Source: CAYVXE01 sp964455375 (lineage in GTDB: Bacteria; Zhuqueibacterota; Zhuqueibacteria; Oceanimicrobiales; Oceanimicrobiaceae). Taken from it: a stretch of DNA of 64,000 nucleotides. The stretch is from positions 1 to 64,000 of the forward strand of contig CAYVXE010000002.1 of the NCBI GenBank assembly GCA_964455375.1, given 5' to 3'. The position numbers were made by a program, and so were the translations under genes. The notes under the pieces are model-generated. The model had not been told where the DNA came from. It did not search any database and saw only the letters and a program-made list of their open reading frames with translations. This document shows positions 8,709-17,879 of this stretch, piece after piece (the stretch's first letter is position 1; each line of letters begins with the position of its first letter).

Positions 8709-10421
8709 ATGTTAGAATCCTTAACAATAAAAAATTATGCTTTGCTTGCAGATGTTGAGATTGAATTCAGCAGCGGTCTGAATATCCTGACGGGAGAAAC
8801 CGGAGCCGGAAAATCCATTGTTGTTGGCGCTCTGAGTACAATATTAGGGGAGCGAGTTGATACGACCGTGGTACGGGATGACAGTTCCAAATCTGTGGTC
8901 GAAGGTGTTTTTCGCATAAAAAGCAATGAAGCCATTCATCAATTTCTGCAAAAAAATGATTTGATGACAGATGATAATAGTCAGTTGATTCTTCGTCGGG
9001 AGATTTTATCAAATGGGCGGTCACGCGCTTTTATAAATGATATGCCGGTGCAACTGACACGACTACAGGAACTTGGTGACTACCTTGTGGATTTACATGG
9101 TCAACACGATCATCAATCATTACTTAAGACAAAAAAGCACTTGGATTTTATCGATGAGTTCGGGGATTTTGATAAATTAAGAAAGGAAGTGAGCGCTAAG
9201 CATCAACAATTACAGGAATTGTTGAACCGCTTAAAGCAACTTCAGGGTAAGCAAAAAGAAGCTGTGGAAAGAAGGGATTTACTGCAATTTCAAATCAGTG
9301 AAATTGATAACATTCATTTGTCCGTTGATGAAGAAGATGCTCTTTTAAAAGAAGAAAAAATACTACAAAATCATGAGCGTCTGTATGCGTTAACAAGCAG
9401 CCAATATATTGATCTTTATGAAGGTGAAGATTCGGTGGTTGAGAAACTCCATCGACTTCAAAATAGTTTGTTGGAACTTGCTCAAATTGATGAACGGTTT
9501 TCGAATTACAATTCTGAATGTGAATCTGCACGTTTGGTAATTGAGGAGATTGCAATTCATTTTCAGAATTACCGGTTACATCTTGATTTTAACCCGAAAA
9601 AGTTGGAAGAGACCCAAAATCGTATTGCTGAAATAGCCGCACTAAAAAAGAAGTATAATCGTACAGTCGGGGAAATTCTCAGTTACTGCAATGAAATGAA
9701 AGCACAGCTTACCCACCTTGAGAATCTCGACGATGAAATAGAAAAACTTAAAAATAAGATTAGCATTGAGCAAGATGCTTTTAGTAAATGTTGCTTAGAG
9801 TTACATGAGTGCCGGGAAGCTGCAGGCAGCAGGTTAGAAAAGCTCATCCCTGAAATACTGAACTATTTGGGAATGCCGGAATCTCGTTTCAAAGTGATGC
9901 TTGAGTATCAGGATGATCCAACCGGGCTTGTTGTTCTGCAAGGTAAAGCCTACCGTGCGAGTGCTTCTGGCATGGATATTGCAAACTTTTTTATCTCCAC
10001 GAATATCGGCGAGGAACCGAAACCACTTGCGAAAGTTGCTTCTGGTGGTGAAATCTCACGAATCATGTTGGCAATGAAGTCGGTGTTAGCGAAGAAGGGG
10101 TTAATTCCGATACTTGTTTTTGATGAAATTGATAACGGCGTATCCGGGAGAATCGCCCGGGCTGTTGGACGTAAATTGCGGAATCTGTCTGAGTCGCATC
10201 AGGTAATTTGTATTACGCATTTGCCACAGATTGCAAGTATAGGTAATTCACATTTGTATGTAGAAAAAATAGAAAAAAACGGCAGAACCGAAACAAGAAT
10301 AAAGAGGTTAACTTCTGAAGAAAGAACCATTGCCATCGCAAAACTTCTGGCTGGTGACAATGTTACCGAATCGCATTTAAATAGTGCCCGTGAGTTGATG
10401 ATGGAGGCATCTCGGGAGTAA
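8709..10421 (+). CDS. recN: DNA repair protein RecN
   Basis: RecN is an SMC-like ATPase acting on double-strand breaks. The N-terminal head has Walker A GETGAGKS (about 30-37), followed by a QxHG-type element (DLHGQHDHQ). The middle (about 150-370) is a long coiled coil. The C-terminal head has the ABC signature ASGGEISR, Walker B LVFDEIDNGVSG and the ITHLPQIA switch. The length of 570 aa is normal. The start ATG lies 69 bases after the propeller gene, and there is no obvious SOS box upstream. Confidence 0.96.
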   Translation: MLESLTIKNYALLADVEIEFSSGLNILTGETGAGKSIVVGALSTILGERVDTTVVRDDSSKSVVEGVFRIKSNEAIHQFLQKNDLMTDDNSQLILRREILSNGRSRAFINDMPVQLTRLQELGDYLVDLHGQHDHQSLLKTKKHLDFIDEFGDFDKLRKEVSAKHQQLQELLNRLKQLQGKQKEAVERRDLLQFQISEIDNIHLSVDEEDALLKEEKILQNHERLYALTSSQYIDLYEGEDSVVEKLHRLQNSLLELAQIDERFSNYNSECESARLVIEEIAIHFQNYRLHLDFNPKKLEETQNRIAEIAALKKKYNRTVGEILSYCNEMKAQLTHLENLDDEIEKLKNKISIEQDAFSKCCLELHECREAAGSRLEKLIPEILNYLGMPESRFKVMLEYQDDPTGLVVLQGKAYRASASGMDIANFFISTNIGEEPKPLAKVASGGEISRIMLAMKSVLAKKGLIPILVFDEIDNGVSGRIARAVGRKLRNLSESHQVICITHLPQIASIGNSHLYVEKIEKNGRTETRIKRLTSEERTIAIAKLLAGDNVTESHLNSARELMMEASRE

Positions 10422-10507
10422 ACCACAATTTATTTCTTGTATTATTCGCAAAAAGTTGTAAATTTTTAGGAACGTCGCATTTTATTAGGAATAAGGAGTA
10501 CGCAATT

Positions 10508-11413
10508 ATGTCTAATTTAAGAAAAATCTTTGGAACGTCCGTCATGTCGCTGCTTTTAGTGATATGGGGGCTTTTTATGGTGTGTAGTGGACGCGTACCA
10601 CAAGTCAATAACGGTGATGATTTTTCCGATGATGAATTTTATACGGACAGTAAACAGGGAGAGCAGAGTCAAAATTCAGATTTAATGAATCAACTGGCCG
10701 GGTTAGATGATGATTCTACAAGTTTAGAAGAATTTCAAAGGCGTGAAATTCTTGAGGCTCTCGGAATCGATGCCTCTCAGAAAAACAGTACCAATACAGA
10801 TAAGTCTACTGGGCAATATTTGAATGAGGAAATGTTCCTGGATTTGGAAGTTGAAATAGCAGATTTAGAAAAAGAAGCTCGTAAAAAGGATCAGACCTTG
10901 GATAGTTTAAAGATGGAGATGCAAGAATCGGACATTCAGCTTGCGGCTTTGGATAAAGTGGTTGAGGCTCCCGCTACGGCCTATGCGTTCAATGACAGGA
11001 CCGCTCCTATTTATAATCCGGCTAATTTGAACTCGAATTCGGAGTACTCGCAGATGTACCAGGATGCAATGAATTCGGTTTATGCCCGTCAATATCCACA
11101 GGCGATTACAAGATTTCAGGATTTACTGAGATTGCCAAATTCGGAAAATTTGGCAGATAATTGTCAGTACTGGATAGGTGAGTGTTATTATGCCTTAGGT
11201 AATTACGAAATGGCCATTGCGGAATTTGAAAAGGTTTTTGCCTTCAACAAAAACAATAAAGTCGATGATGCTCAGTTTATGATCGGTATGTCTTATGTTA
11301 AAATTGGTGAAAAAAATATGGCACAAATGGAATTGCTGAATTTGGTGTCATTCTTTCAAAACAGCGAATATATCAGCCGTGCTGAAAACAAAATTAGCGA
11401 TTTGCGAATTTAA
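10508..11413 (+). CDS. CpoB/YbgF-like TPR lipoprotein
   Basis: The N-terminus is a hydrophobic signal ending in FMVC-SG, so C26 is the probable lipidated cysteine of an outer-membrane lipoprotein. Residues ~115-155 are charged and coiled-coil-like. From ~188 to the end there are three tetratricopeptide-type repeats (QYPQAITRFQDLL, YWIGECYYALGNYEMAIAEF, DAQFMIGMSYVKIGEKNMA) with the spacing of the YbgF/CpoB C-terminal domain. That family works with Tol-Pal and peptidoglycan synthases during envelope constriction; no tol gene is nearby, so the role is inferred. A good AAGGAG lies upstream of the ATG, and an intrinsic terminator follows. Confidence 0.75.
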   Translation: MSNLRKIFGTSVMSLLLVIWGLFMVCSGRVPQVNNGDDFSDDEFYTDSKQGEQSQNSDLMNQLAGLDDDSTSLEEFQRREILEALGIDASQKNSTNTDKSTGQYLNEEMFLDLEVEIADLEKEARKKDQTLDSLKMEMQESDIQLAALDKVVEAPATAYAFNDRTAPIYNPANLNSNSEYSQMYQDAMNSVYARQYPQAITRFQDLLRLPNSENLADNCQYWIGECYYALGNYEMAIAEFEKVFAFNKNNKVDDAQFMIGMSYVKIGEKNMAQMELLNLVSFFQNSEYISRAENKISDLRI

Positions 11414-11442
11414 ACTTATTTGACATTCAATCGATTCTAAAG

Positions 11443-11472
11443 AGGTTGTCATATTTTTGGCAACCTTTTTTT
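11443..11472 (+). terminator. Intrinsic terminator after the TPR lipoprotein gene
   Basis: An 8-bp stem (AGGTTGTC at 11443-11450 with GGCAACCT at 11459-11466, one G-U pair) with an 8-base loop is followed directly by a T tract. Confidence 0.75.
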
Positions 11473-11583
11473 ATTTTAGGATAAAACATGAGATACTTTT
11501 AAAAAAACTATTTTTTCTTTTTATTAATTTGAATATATTAGTCACATGAATCTAATTTATTAAACCTTCATTTATATTGCTTT

Positions 11584-14500
11584 ATGTCAAAATATATTCA
11601 TCTCCATAATCATTCCCATTATAGCCTGCTCGACGGAGCCTGCCGCATCCCTGACTTGGTTGATGCCGCTGTTCAAAGTGATATGCCCGCCTTAGCGCTA
11701 ACAGACCACGGCAACATGTTCGGTGCCATCGAATTTTATAAGACGGCAAAGAAAATGGGCATTAAACCGATTATCGGTGTGGAAGCGTATGTAGCGCCCC
11801 GCAGTCGAAAAGATAGGAAAGCGCCCACCGGCGTTGCAGATACGTCATTTCACCTTGTATTGCTGGCGAAAAACTTTGTCGGTTACCAAAATTTGATGCG
11901 ACTGGTTTCGATTGGATATTTGGAGGGATTTTATTACCGACCTCGTGTCGATAAAGAAATGTTACAAAAATATCATGAGGGAATTATCGCTTTGTCTGCA
12001 TGCTTGAAGGGAGAAGTTCCTTATTATTTACTCCATAGAGGGTACGATGCAGCGAAGAAATCAGCCGAGCAATATAGAGACATCTTTGGTGATGATTATT
12101 ACCTCGAACTGCAAAATCATGGCATTAAAGAAGAAGATGAAGCGCGGAAAGGAGTTGTCGAGTTAAGCCAGGAGCTCAGTATTCCCCTGGTCATTACAAA
12201 TGACATTCATTATTTAAAAAAAGAACATTATTCACCGCACGATGTTCTTATTTGTTTGCAAACCGGAAAAAATCGGGATGATCCAAAACGGCTGCGGTAT
12301 ACGACAGACGAGATTTATTTTAAGACACAGTCTGAAATGGAAAACACGTTCAGCGGTTTTGAGGAAGCATTGAATACAACTGCCGATATTGCCGACAAAT
12401 GCGATCTGGTCATCGATTTTAAGACCTTGTACCTGCCGAAATATGAAATTCCAGAAGAAGAGCCGTGCGACGTTCTGGACGATTATCTGGAAAAACTCGT
12501 TTATGAAGGCGCCCGCAAGCGCTTTGGCGAGATTACTCAGGATGTCGAAGAACGTCTAAAACATGAATTAGGCATTATCAAAACCATGAGGTACCCGGGT
12601 TACTTTCTCATTGTGATGGATTTTATCAAATATGCTAAAAGCAAAGGCATTCCGGTGGGCCCCGGTCGTGGTTCTGCTGCCGGCAGTCTGGTTTCCTATT
12701 GTCTGGAAATCACGAATATTAACCCGCTGCAGTACAATTTAATTTTCGAAAGATTTCTAAATCCGGAACGTGTTACTATGCCGGATATCGATATTGATTT
12801 TTGCTATGAACGCCGGGAAGAAATTATTCAATATGTCAAAGAGAAGTACGGCGAGAAAAATGTCAGCCAAATTATCACCTTCGGAACCATGGCCGCACGT
12901 GCGGTGATTCGTGATGTGGGCAGGGTGTTGAATTTAGCTTACAGCGAAGTGGACAGGATTGCAAAAATGATTCCCGCCACGCCTGGAATGACCCTTTCCA
13001 AAGCATTTGAAGTTGTACCTGAGATTAAAAAACTTGCCGATCAGGATGAAATCCATCGGGAGTTGATTGACTACTCTGAAGTTTTAGAAGGGCTGGCCAG
13101 ACATGCGTCCACGCATGCGGCCGGTGTTGTGATCACTCCGGAAGAACTGACAAACTACACGCCGCTTTACAGATCTTCGGAGGGAGATGTGACAACGCAG
13201 TATGATATGCGCATTCTCGAGGAGATCGGTGTGCTGAAAATGGATTTTTTGGGACTGAGAACTCTGACCGTCCTGCAGAAAGCCGTTGACACGATTAATA
13301 AGACCCGCGGAGAAGAAATTGTTCTCAATGATATTCCGTTAGACGATCAGGAAACCTTTGAGCTGTTCGCCAAAGGTGAAACGGTGGGTATTTTTCAATT
13401 TGAAAGTTCAGGCATGCGGGAATATTTAAGAAAACTCAAACCTCAGGTTTTTGATGATCTCATTGCTATGAATGCGCTGTATCGACCAGGTCCCATGAAC
13501 TGGATCGATGATTTCATCGCCCGTAAACATGGTAAGAAAAAGATCGATTATCCGCACCCGCTCATGGAGCCGATCCTCAAAGAAACTTACGGGGTTATCG
13601 TTTACCAGGAGCAAGTCATGCGCATTGCCAGCCAGCTTGGCGGATTCAGCATGGGGAAAGCGGATTTGCTCAGACGCGCCATGGGAAAGAAAAAGAAAGA
13701 GCTCATGGCCGAACAACGTCAATTATTTATAAAAGGGTGTGCGGAAAAAAATATCGACAAAAAATTAGCGGATGATATTTTTGATTTGATGGCAAAATTT
13801 GCAGGTTACGGTTTTGTGAAACCACACTCAACCTGTTATGCTCTCGTAGCTTTTCAAACGGCTTATCTGAAAAGGCATTATCCTGCTGAGTTTATGGCTG
13901 CAACTCTTTCCAGTGAAATGGGTACAACAAACCGTGTGGTTATTTTAATTGATGAATGTAAACGCATGGGGATAAAGGTCCTGCCGCCGGATGTGAACGA
14001 AAGTTTATTTGAATTCAGTGTTCAGGGCGGGAACATTCGCTTTGGTCTGGGTGCAGTAAAAAATGTCGGAAGGAACGCGATCGAAAGTATTGTTGAAGCC
14101 CGGGAAAAGAGCGGCAAGTTTAAAAATATTTTTGAATTTGCAGAACGAGTGAACGGTAGATTAGTAAATAAGAAAGTACTCGAAAGTTTAATTCAAGCTG
14201 GCGCGATGGATTCTTTAGATGGGCATCGTGCGCAACAGTTGCAAGCGGTTGAAATAATGGTACAATTTTCACAATCTGTGCAATCTCAAAAAAATCATCG
14301 TCAGCCTTCTTTATTTGATAAAAGCTCGGAAGCATCGTTGTCCTATCCCAAGTTACCGGTGGTTACTCCATGGAATGATGCGCAAAAACTTTCTCTTGAG
14401 AAAGCATTGCTTGGCTTTTACGTGTCAGGTCACCCGCTCGAAAGATTCCGGGAAGAAATTGAAGGATTTGCAACTGCTTCCACGAATGATTTGGTTAATT

Positions 14501-15012
14501 TCAAAGAAAATACAATGGTTAAAGTTTGCGGCATTGTAACGGAGTGCAAAAATATCTTGGATAGAAAAAATAAATCCATGGCATTTGTGACTCTTGAAGA
14601 CTTTCAAGGAACGGTGGAAAGCATTGTTTTCTCCAGTGTCTATGAAAAATATCGGGAGCTTCTGCAACCAGATGCGATGATTCTCATCGCCGGCCGGCTC
14701 AGTTTGAAAGACGATGAAAAACCTAAAATTCTTTGTGAAAAGGTCATTCCTCTGGCGACCATTTGGGAGAGTTACGGTAAGAATCTTTATTTGACCATGG
14801 ATCATTTAGGTGTAGATGATCCGGCATTAAACGAAGTGAAAAGTATTGTTTTACAAAATCCAGGAAAATGTAATTTATATTTTCATATAAAAACGTCTAA
14901 AAATGGCAAGCAGCTAATAAGATCTAAGAAATTAAAAATCAGACCTTCCATGGATGTATTGTCTCGACTTCGTACAATTCTCGGTCGTGAAAATGTTTCC
15001 CTGGAAGGTTAA
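11584..15012 (+). CDS. dnaE: DNA polymerase III subunit alpha
   Basis: This is the replicative polymerase catalytic subunit. The N-terminal PHP domain keeps its metal-binding histidines (HLHNHSHYSLLDG). The C-family polymerase palm contains GPGRGSAAGS and the catalytic aspartates of PDIDIDF (about residue 400). The fingers/tau-binding region, a helix-hairpin-helix segment (AGYGFVKPHS) and a C-terminal OB-fold (from about 970, VKVCGIVTE) follow. Its 1142 aa match the DnaE1 type. There is no 3'-5' exonuclease insertion, so it is not PolC. ATG at 11584 with AT-rich upstream DNA and little ribosome-binding signal. Confidence 0.97.
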   Translation: MSKYIHLHNHSHYSLLDGACRIPDLVDAAVQSDMPALALTDHGNMFGAIEFYKTAKKMGIKPIIGVEAYVAPRSRKDRKAPTGVADTSFHLVLLAKNFVGYQNLMRLVSIGYLEGFYYRPRVDKEMLQKYHEGIIALSACLKGEVPYYLLHRGYDAAKKSAEQYRDIFGDDYYLELQNHGIKEEDEARKGVVELSQELSIPLVITNDIHYLKKEHYSPHDVLICLQTGKNRDDPKRLRYTTDEIYFKTQSEMENTFSGFEEALNTTADIADKCDLVIDFKTLYLPKYEIPEEEPCDVLDDYLEKLVYEGARKRFGEITQDVEERLKHELGIIKTMRYPGYFLIVMDFIKYAKSKGIPVGPGRGSAAGSLVSYCLEITNINPLQYNLIFERFLNPERVTMPDIDIDFCYERREEIIQYVKEKYGEKNVSQIITFGTMAARAVIRDVGRVLNLAYSEVDRIAKMIPATPGMTLSKAFEVVPEIKKLADQDEIHRELIDYSEVLEGLARHASTHAAGVVITPEELTNYTPLYRSSEGDVTTQYDMRILEEIGVLKMDFLGLRTLTVLQKAVDTINKTRGEEIVLNDIPLDDQETFELFAKGETVGIFQFESSGMREYLRKLKPQVFDDLIAMNALYRPGPMNWIDDFIARKHGKKKIDYPHPLMEPILKETYGVIVYQEQVMRIASQLGGFSMGKADLLRRAMGKKKKELMAEQRQLFIKGCAEKNIDKKLADDIFDLMAKFAGYGFVKPHSTCYALVAFQTAYLKRHYPAEFMAATLSSEMGTTNRVVILIDECKRMGIKVLPPDVNESLFEFSVQGGNIRFGLGAVKNVGRNAIESIVEAREKSGKFKNIFEFAERVNGRLVNKKVLESLIQAGAMDSLDGHRAQQLQAVEIMVQFSQSVQSQKNHRQPSLFDKSSEASLSYPKLPVVTPWNDAQKLSLEKALLGFYVSGHPLERFREEIEGFATASTNDLVNFKENTMVKVCGIVTECKNILDRKNKSMAFVTLEDFQGTVESIVFSSVYEKYRELLQPDAMILIAGRLSLKDDEKPKILCEKVIPLATIWESYGKNLYLTMDHLGVDDPALNEVKSIVLQNPGKCNLYFHIKTSKNGKQLIRSKKLKIRPSMDVLSRLRTILGRENVSLEG

Positions 15013-15060
15013 ACGGTTGGAGTTTATGTATTCATTCGTACCCTTTGAAAGGAGAGGCGC

Positions 15061-15651
15061 ATGGAAAAAATTGTTGAGCGGGCAAAAAATATTATTTTAA
15101 ATCCCCGAAAAGCTTTGTCGGACGTCAAATCTGAACAGATGGATATCGCAACCACGATGAAAGAATATGTCGTTTATATTGCAGCAGTGCCGGCTGTGGC
15201 CATGTTTATTGGGCGTGCGTTAGTCGGACACCCGCTGCTGGGGCGGCAAAATTTTTTCCGTTCTTTGCTTTATTCGGTACTGTGGTATGTTTTAGCTTTA
15301 GTGGGTGTTTTCGTTTTCAGTAAGATTATCAACGCTCTTGCACCTAATTTTGATTCTGTAAAGAATGAACTTAATGCGTTTAAACTGGTTGTGTACGCCT
15401 GGACGCCGGCATTTGTTTCCGGGGCATTTAATATTATTCCGGCATTGAGTATTCTTGCTTTATTAGGGGCATTATATGGACTTTACCTTTTATATCTTGG
15501 TTTGCCGCTTCTCATGGAAACGCCTCCTGAAAAAGCTCTGACGTATACGATAGTTAGTATTGTGTCAGGTATCATTATTATGGTTATTATTAATGCGATT
15601 GCCATCTCCATTGCCTTTGGCGCAGGAGGCTCGGGTTATTCCGTTTATTAA
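15061..15651 (+). CDS. Yip1-family integral membrane protein
   Basis: The 196-aa protein has a short cytoplasmic N-terminus (VERAKNIILNPRKAL, the usual lead-in of bacterial Yip1-domain proteins) and then about five hydrophobic segments, including AAVPAVAMFIG, VLWYVLALVGVFVF and the last helix IVSIVSGIIIMVIINA. It ends in a glycine-rich tail. GAAAGGAG lies 6-9 bases before the ATG. It follows dnaE by 48 bases and may be co-transcribed. Its function in bacteria is not known. Confidence 0.75.
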   Translation: MEKIVERAKNIILNPRKALSDVKSEQMDIATTMKEYVVYIAAVPAVAMFIGRALVGHPLLGRQNFFRSLLYSVLWYVLALVGVFVFSKIINALAPNFDSVKNELNAFKLVVYAWTPAFVSGAFNIIPALSILALLGALYGLYLLYLGLPLLMETPPEKALTYTIVSIVSGIIIMVIINAIAISIAFGAGGSGYSVY

Positions 15652-15797
15652 GCGTTTTAAAAATGGGCTGGCCAAAGAGACTTTCGAAAAAGTTGAAAGC
15701 AAATAAATCTTGATGTGGAACATTGTCGAAGTTTATGATAGGACAATGCGTTACAGCTTTTTACCCCGCTCAGGCTGAAGTAAGAAACGATTTTTTT

Positions 15798-15838
15798 GAC
15801 AGTCTCGACGAGAACGTTTCACACTCGTTGGGGCTGTC
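15798..15838 (+). repeat. 15-bp hairpin with only G-U exceptions
   Basis: The arms at 15798-15812 and 15824-15838 pair over 15 positions with an 11-base loop. Three positions are not Watson-Crick in DNA but form G-U pairs in plus-strand RNA, so the RNA fold is uninterrupted. No T tract follows, so it is not a normal plus-strand terminator. Confidence 0.5.
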
Positions 15839-15857
15839 TAAAATACCCCGATTTGTC

Positions 15858-15878
15858 ATTCCGGCCGTAGGCAGGAAT
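15858..15878. repeat. ATTCC-N11-GGAAT dyad
   Basis: A short inverted repeat inside GTCATTCC...GGAATCT. It resembles the family of small ATTCC/GGAAT intergenic repeats known in many bacteria (dRS3-like in Neisseria). Only one copy was noticed in this window. Confidence 0.35.
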
Positions 15879-16133
15879 CTGGCAAAGCGCTAATCATTAT
15901 AGTCTAAACGATGTGCCTGCAAATTCGTTTTCCACGTTAGCCATTCCATCTTACACATCCGTATTTCGAACCCGTAACTTTTTTGGTTTTAATCGCATTC
16001 AGACGGATGGTATAATAATCCTAAATACTTGTAATAAAAGCATATAACTCTGATAGATATTTTCTGGTACGTCTTTTGCCAAAGCGAATGTTGAGGAAAT
16101 TATTTATCATGATGTTTAACCCTGGAGGCAACT

Positions 16134-17117
16134 ATGAGAAAATTCGCTTTTGCACTGATTTTATCGTTATGTTTTTCTGCTTTGGCTTTTGCAAAAGAGA
16201 CCGCAAACGTTATTAAAGTGAACGGCAAATACGCTATTATAAATAAGGGTATCAACCAGGGAATTAATAATCAGCAGCTTTTTACTGTTCAGCGGTCTAT
16301 AAATGGGACAACACAAAACATCGGGGATGTTCGGGTGATACGAACCACGCCAAATCGTGCGGCAGTGGAACTATTGGCTCAGAGAAAAGGCCGAAAATTG
16401 GCGATTGGCGATGTCCTATATTTTAAGGGAAAATATAAACCAAGAACACAGGTCGTTCAGTCTGTGCCGTTGAACACTGTAAAAAAGTCAGAGCAAAAAT
16501 ACCGCAACTACCAAAAAACTCAGAATGGATCTTCCATAAAACCCATCAAAGAGCCAAATCGAATTCCGGAGACTAAAGAGGCTAATTCCACAGATGTGCA
16601 TTATCGTAATCCGGTCACAAAAATCAAAAAACCCTGGATTGAATTCAACACCGGCTTCATATTTCCAAATGGCGCTTTGGCAACCTCTTATTTACCCAAG
16701 TTAAAAATGGGTGGTAGTTATATGGTCGCGGCCGGTAAAAATACGAATGTGGGTATTGAATTAAATAATACATTTGTAAGTGGAACAGCATCCGGAAATT
16801 TTGATATTTCAGAACTCAGTACGGAATCCTCATCCCTGTTTGAAGCGTTTGTCGTCATGCAGAGATTTTTTGGACGCTACTTTTTTGTTGAAACGGGTGG
16901 AGGTATTTACCGCCCCAAAATTCAAACCGTAAACGTGGATGGCGTGAGGGCGTCATTTTCATCGACACATTTCGGTTTGTTCGGCGGTACCGGCGTTTTT
17001 ATACCCACAAGCCCTTATGCGGGGTTAAGCCTAAAAACACGTTTCAATAATTATTTTGACCGTACGTCGAAGAGTTATTTTGGATTCACGGGAGGGTTCA
17101 GGTTTAAGATAAATTAA
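16134..17117 (+). CDS. Predicted outer-membrane beta-barrel protein
   Basis: A clear signal peptide (MRKFAFALILSLCFSALAFA) is preceded by a strong TGGAGG. Residues ~25-95 form a small domain (VIKVNGKYAIINKGINQGIN, then GDVRVIRTTP and AIGDVLYF) that looks like an SH3/FlgT-type barrel. A lysine- and asparagine-rich linker (~100-165) leads into a C-terminal part of alternating polar and aromatic beta strands (WIEFNTGFIFPNG, FFVETGGGIY, GLSLKTRFNNYF) ending in FRFKIN, as expected of an eight- to ten-strand barrel. I do not recognise a named family. It stands alone between two large gaps. Confidence 0.65.
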   Translation: MRKFAFALILSLCFSALAFAKETANVIKVNGKYAIINKGINQGINNQQLFTVQRSINGTTQNIGDVRVIRTTPNRAAVELLAQRKGRKLAIGDVLYFKGKYKPRTQVVQSVPLNTVKKSEQKYRNYQKTQNGSSIKPIKEPNRIPETKEANSTDVHYRNPVTKIKKPWIEFNTGFIFPNGALATSYLPKLKMGGSYMVAAGKNTNVGIELNNTFVSGTASGNFDISELSTESSSLFEAFVVMQRFFGRYFFVETGGGIYRPKIQTVNVDGVRASFSSTHFGLFGGTGVFIPTSPYAGLSLKTRFNNYFDRTSKSYFGFTGGFRFKIN

Positions 17118-17131
17118 GATTGGAAAAATCG

Positions 17132-17184
17132 GCCTCAGTATCAAGATGTTGAACGAGTTGCTTGTCCCAAATTGATACTGAGGC
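17132..17184. repeat. 13-bp perfect inverted repeat
   Basis: GCCTCAGTATCAA at 17132-17144 is matched exactly by TTGATACTGAGGC at 17172-17184, separated by 27 bases. It lies 15 bases after the barrel-protein stop. No T tract follows, so it may protect the mRNA end or be a protein site rather than terminate. Confidence 0.6.
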
Positions 17185-17257
17185 TCTAATTAAGGAGGAA
17201 CATCTTTGAAACTCTGTTGAACGTTATCGTCTTTTGGCTTTGAAACTTTAGTAAAAG

Positions 17258-17289
17258 TGTCCGGGTTTTTTACCCGGGCATTTTTTTTT
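17258..17289 (+). terminator. Intrinsic terminator upstream of the nuo operon
   Basis: A 9-bp stem (17258-17266 with 17272-17280, core CCGGGT/ACCCGG, one G-U) with a 5-base loop is followed by nine T. It ends the barrel-protein transcript. Confidence 0.85.
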
Positions 17290-17341
17290 GGAGCCTTTAA
17301 GATATTATTTAACTTTTGCAAAAATCAGTTTAAATTTTCAC

Positions 17342-17370
17342 TTGACTATCGTTTTAAATATTATTATTAT
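17342..17370 (+). promoter_or_regulatory. Promoter for nuoAHJKLMN
   Basis: TTGACT at 17342-17347 is followed after 17 bases by TATTAT at 17365-17370. Predicted transcription start is near 17377, 46 bases ahead of nuoA. Confidence 0.65.
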
Positions 17371-17422
17371 TATCCGTTGTTGAGGCTCTATAAGTTGTTT
17401 CCCACGAAACTAAAGGAATCAG

Positions 17423-17812
17423 ATGCTTATTAATTTTGCTAGCGTTTTAATTTTTATCCTGTTCAGTGTCCTGTTCGTCGGGTTTAATTTTCTGTTATCA
17501 CGCTTCATTCAGCCCCGTAATCCCAACCCTGTAAAGTTAAGTACTTACGAGTGTGGAGAAATCGCCGAAGGAGATTCCTGGATTCAATTCAATATTCGTT
17601 TTTACGTCATCGCGTTAGCTTTCCTGATTTTTGATGTTGAAATTGTCTTTCTCTTTCCATGGGCTGTTGTATTTAAAAATCTCGGTGTTTTTTCTTTTAT
17701 CGAAATGATGGTGTTTGTTTTTATGTTGCTTGTTGGTTTGGCTTACGTTTGGGCGAAAGGTGATTTAGAATGGGACAAACCGGAAGAGGTCCCGGCACAG
17801 GAGATGTTTTAG
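17423..17812 (+). CDS. nuoA: NADH-quinone oxidoreductase subunit A
   Basis: NuoA is a small three-helix membrane subunit at the junction of the two arms of complex I. The 129-aa protein has one N-terminal helix, the conserved loop YECGE followed by FNIRFYVIALAFLIFDVEIVFLFPW, and a last helix. The Cys of YECG is the residue exposed in the deactive state of the enzyme. It opens the operon, but the next gene is nuoH, not nuoB. Confidence 0.96.
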   Translation: MLINFASVLIFILFSVLFVGFNFLLSRFIQPRNPNPVKLSTYECGEIAEGDSWIQFNIRFYVIALAFLIFDVEIVFLFPWAVVFKNLGVFSFIEMMVFVFMLLVGLAYVWAKGDLEWDKPEEVPAQEMF

Positions 17813-17879
17813 TGATCGCGAACACGGTTTATCGTTTATTAGCCTCGCATTAGGAGGGGAAAGGATACCATACTAAGGA

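Larger units (their letters stand above)
15652..16133. other. Intergenic region with repeat-like elements
   Basis: No gene of convincing length lies in these 482 bases. They hold a 15-bp RNA-type hairpin (15798-15838) and an ATTCC-N11-GGAAT dyad at 15858-15878; both are listed separately. The stretch AATGCGTTAC at about 15743 recurs near 50873, in another gap and again near a CTGAAG..GAAAC segment, hinting at a decayed dispersed repeat. Confidence 0.5.

Noticed and set aside
17185..17215. Small gene after AAGGAGGAAC at about 17192
   Set aside because: The ribosome-binding-like site is followed by a TTG frame that stops after four codons.
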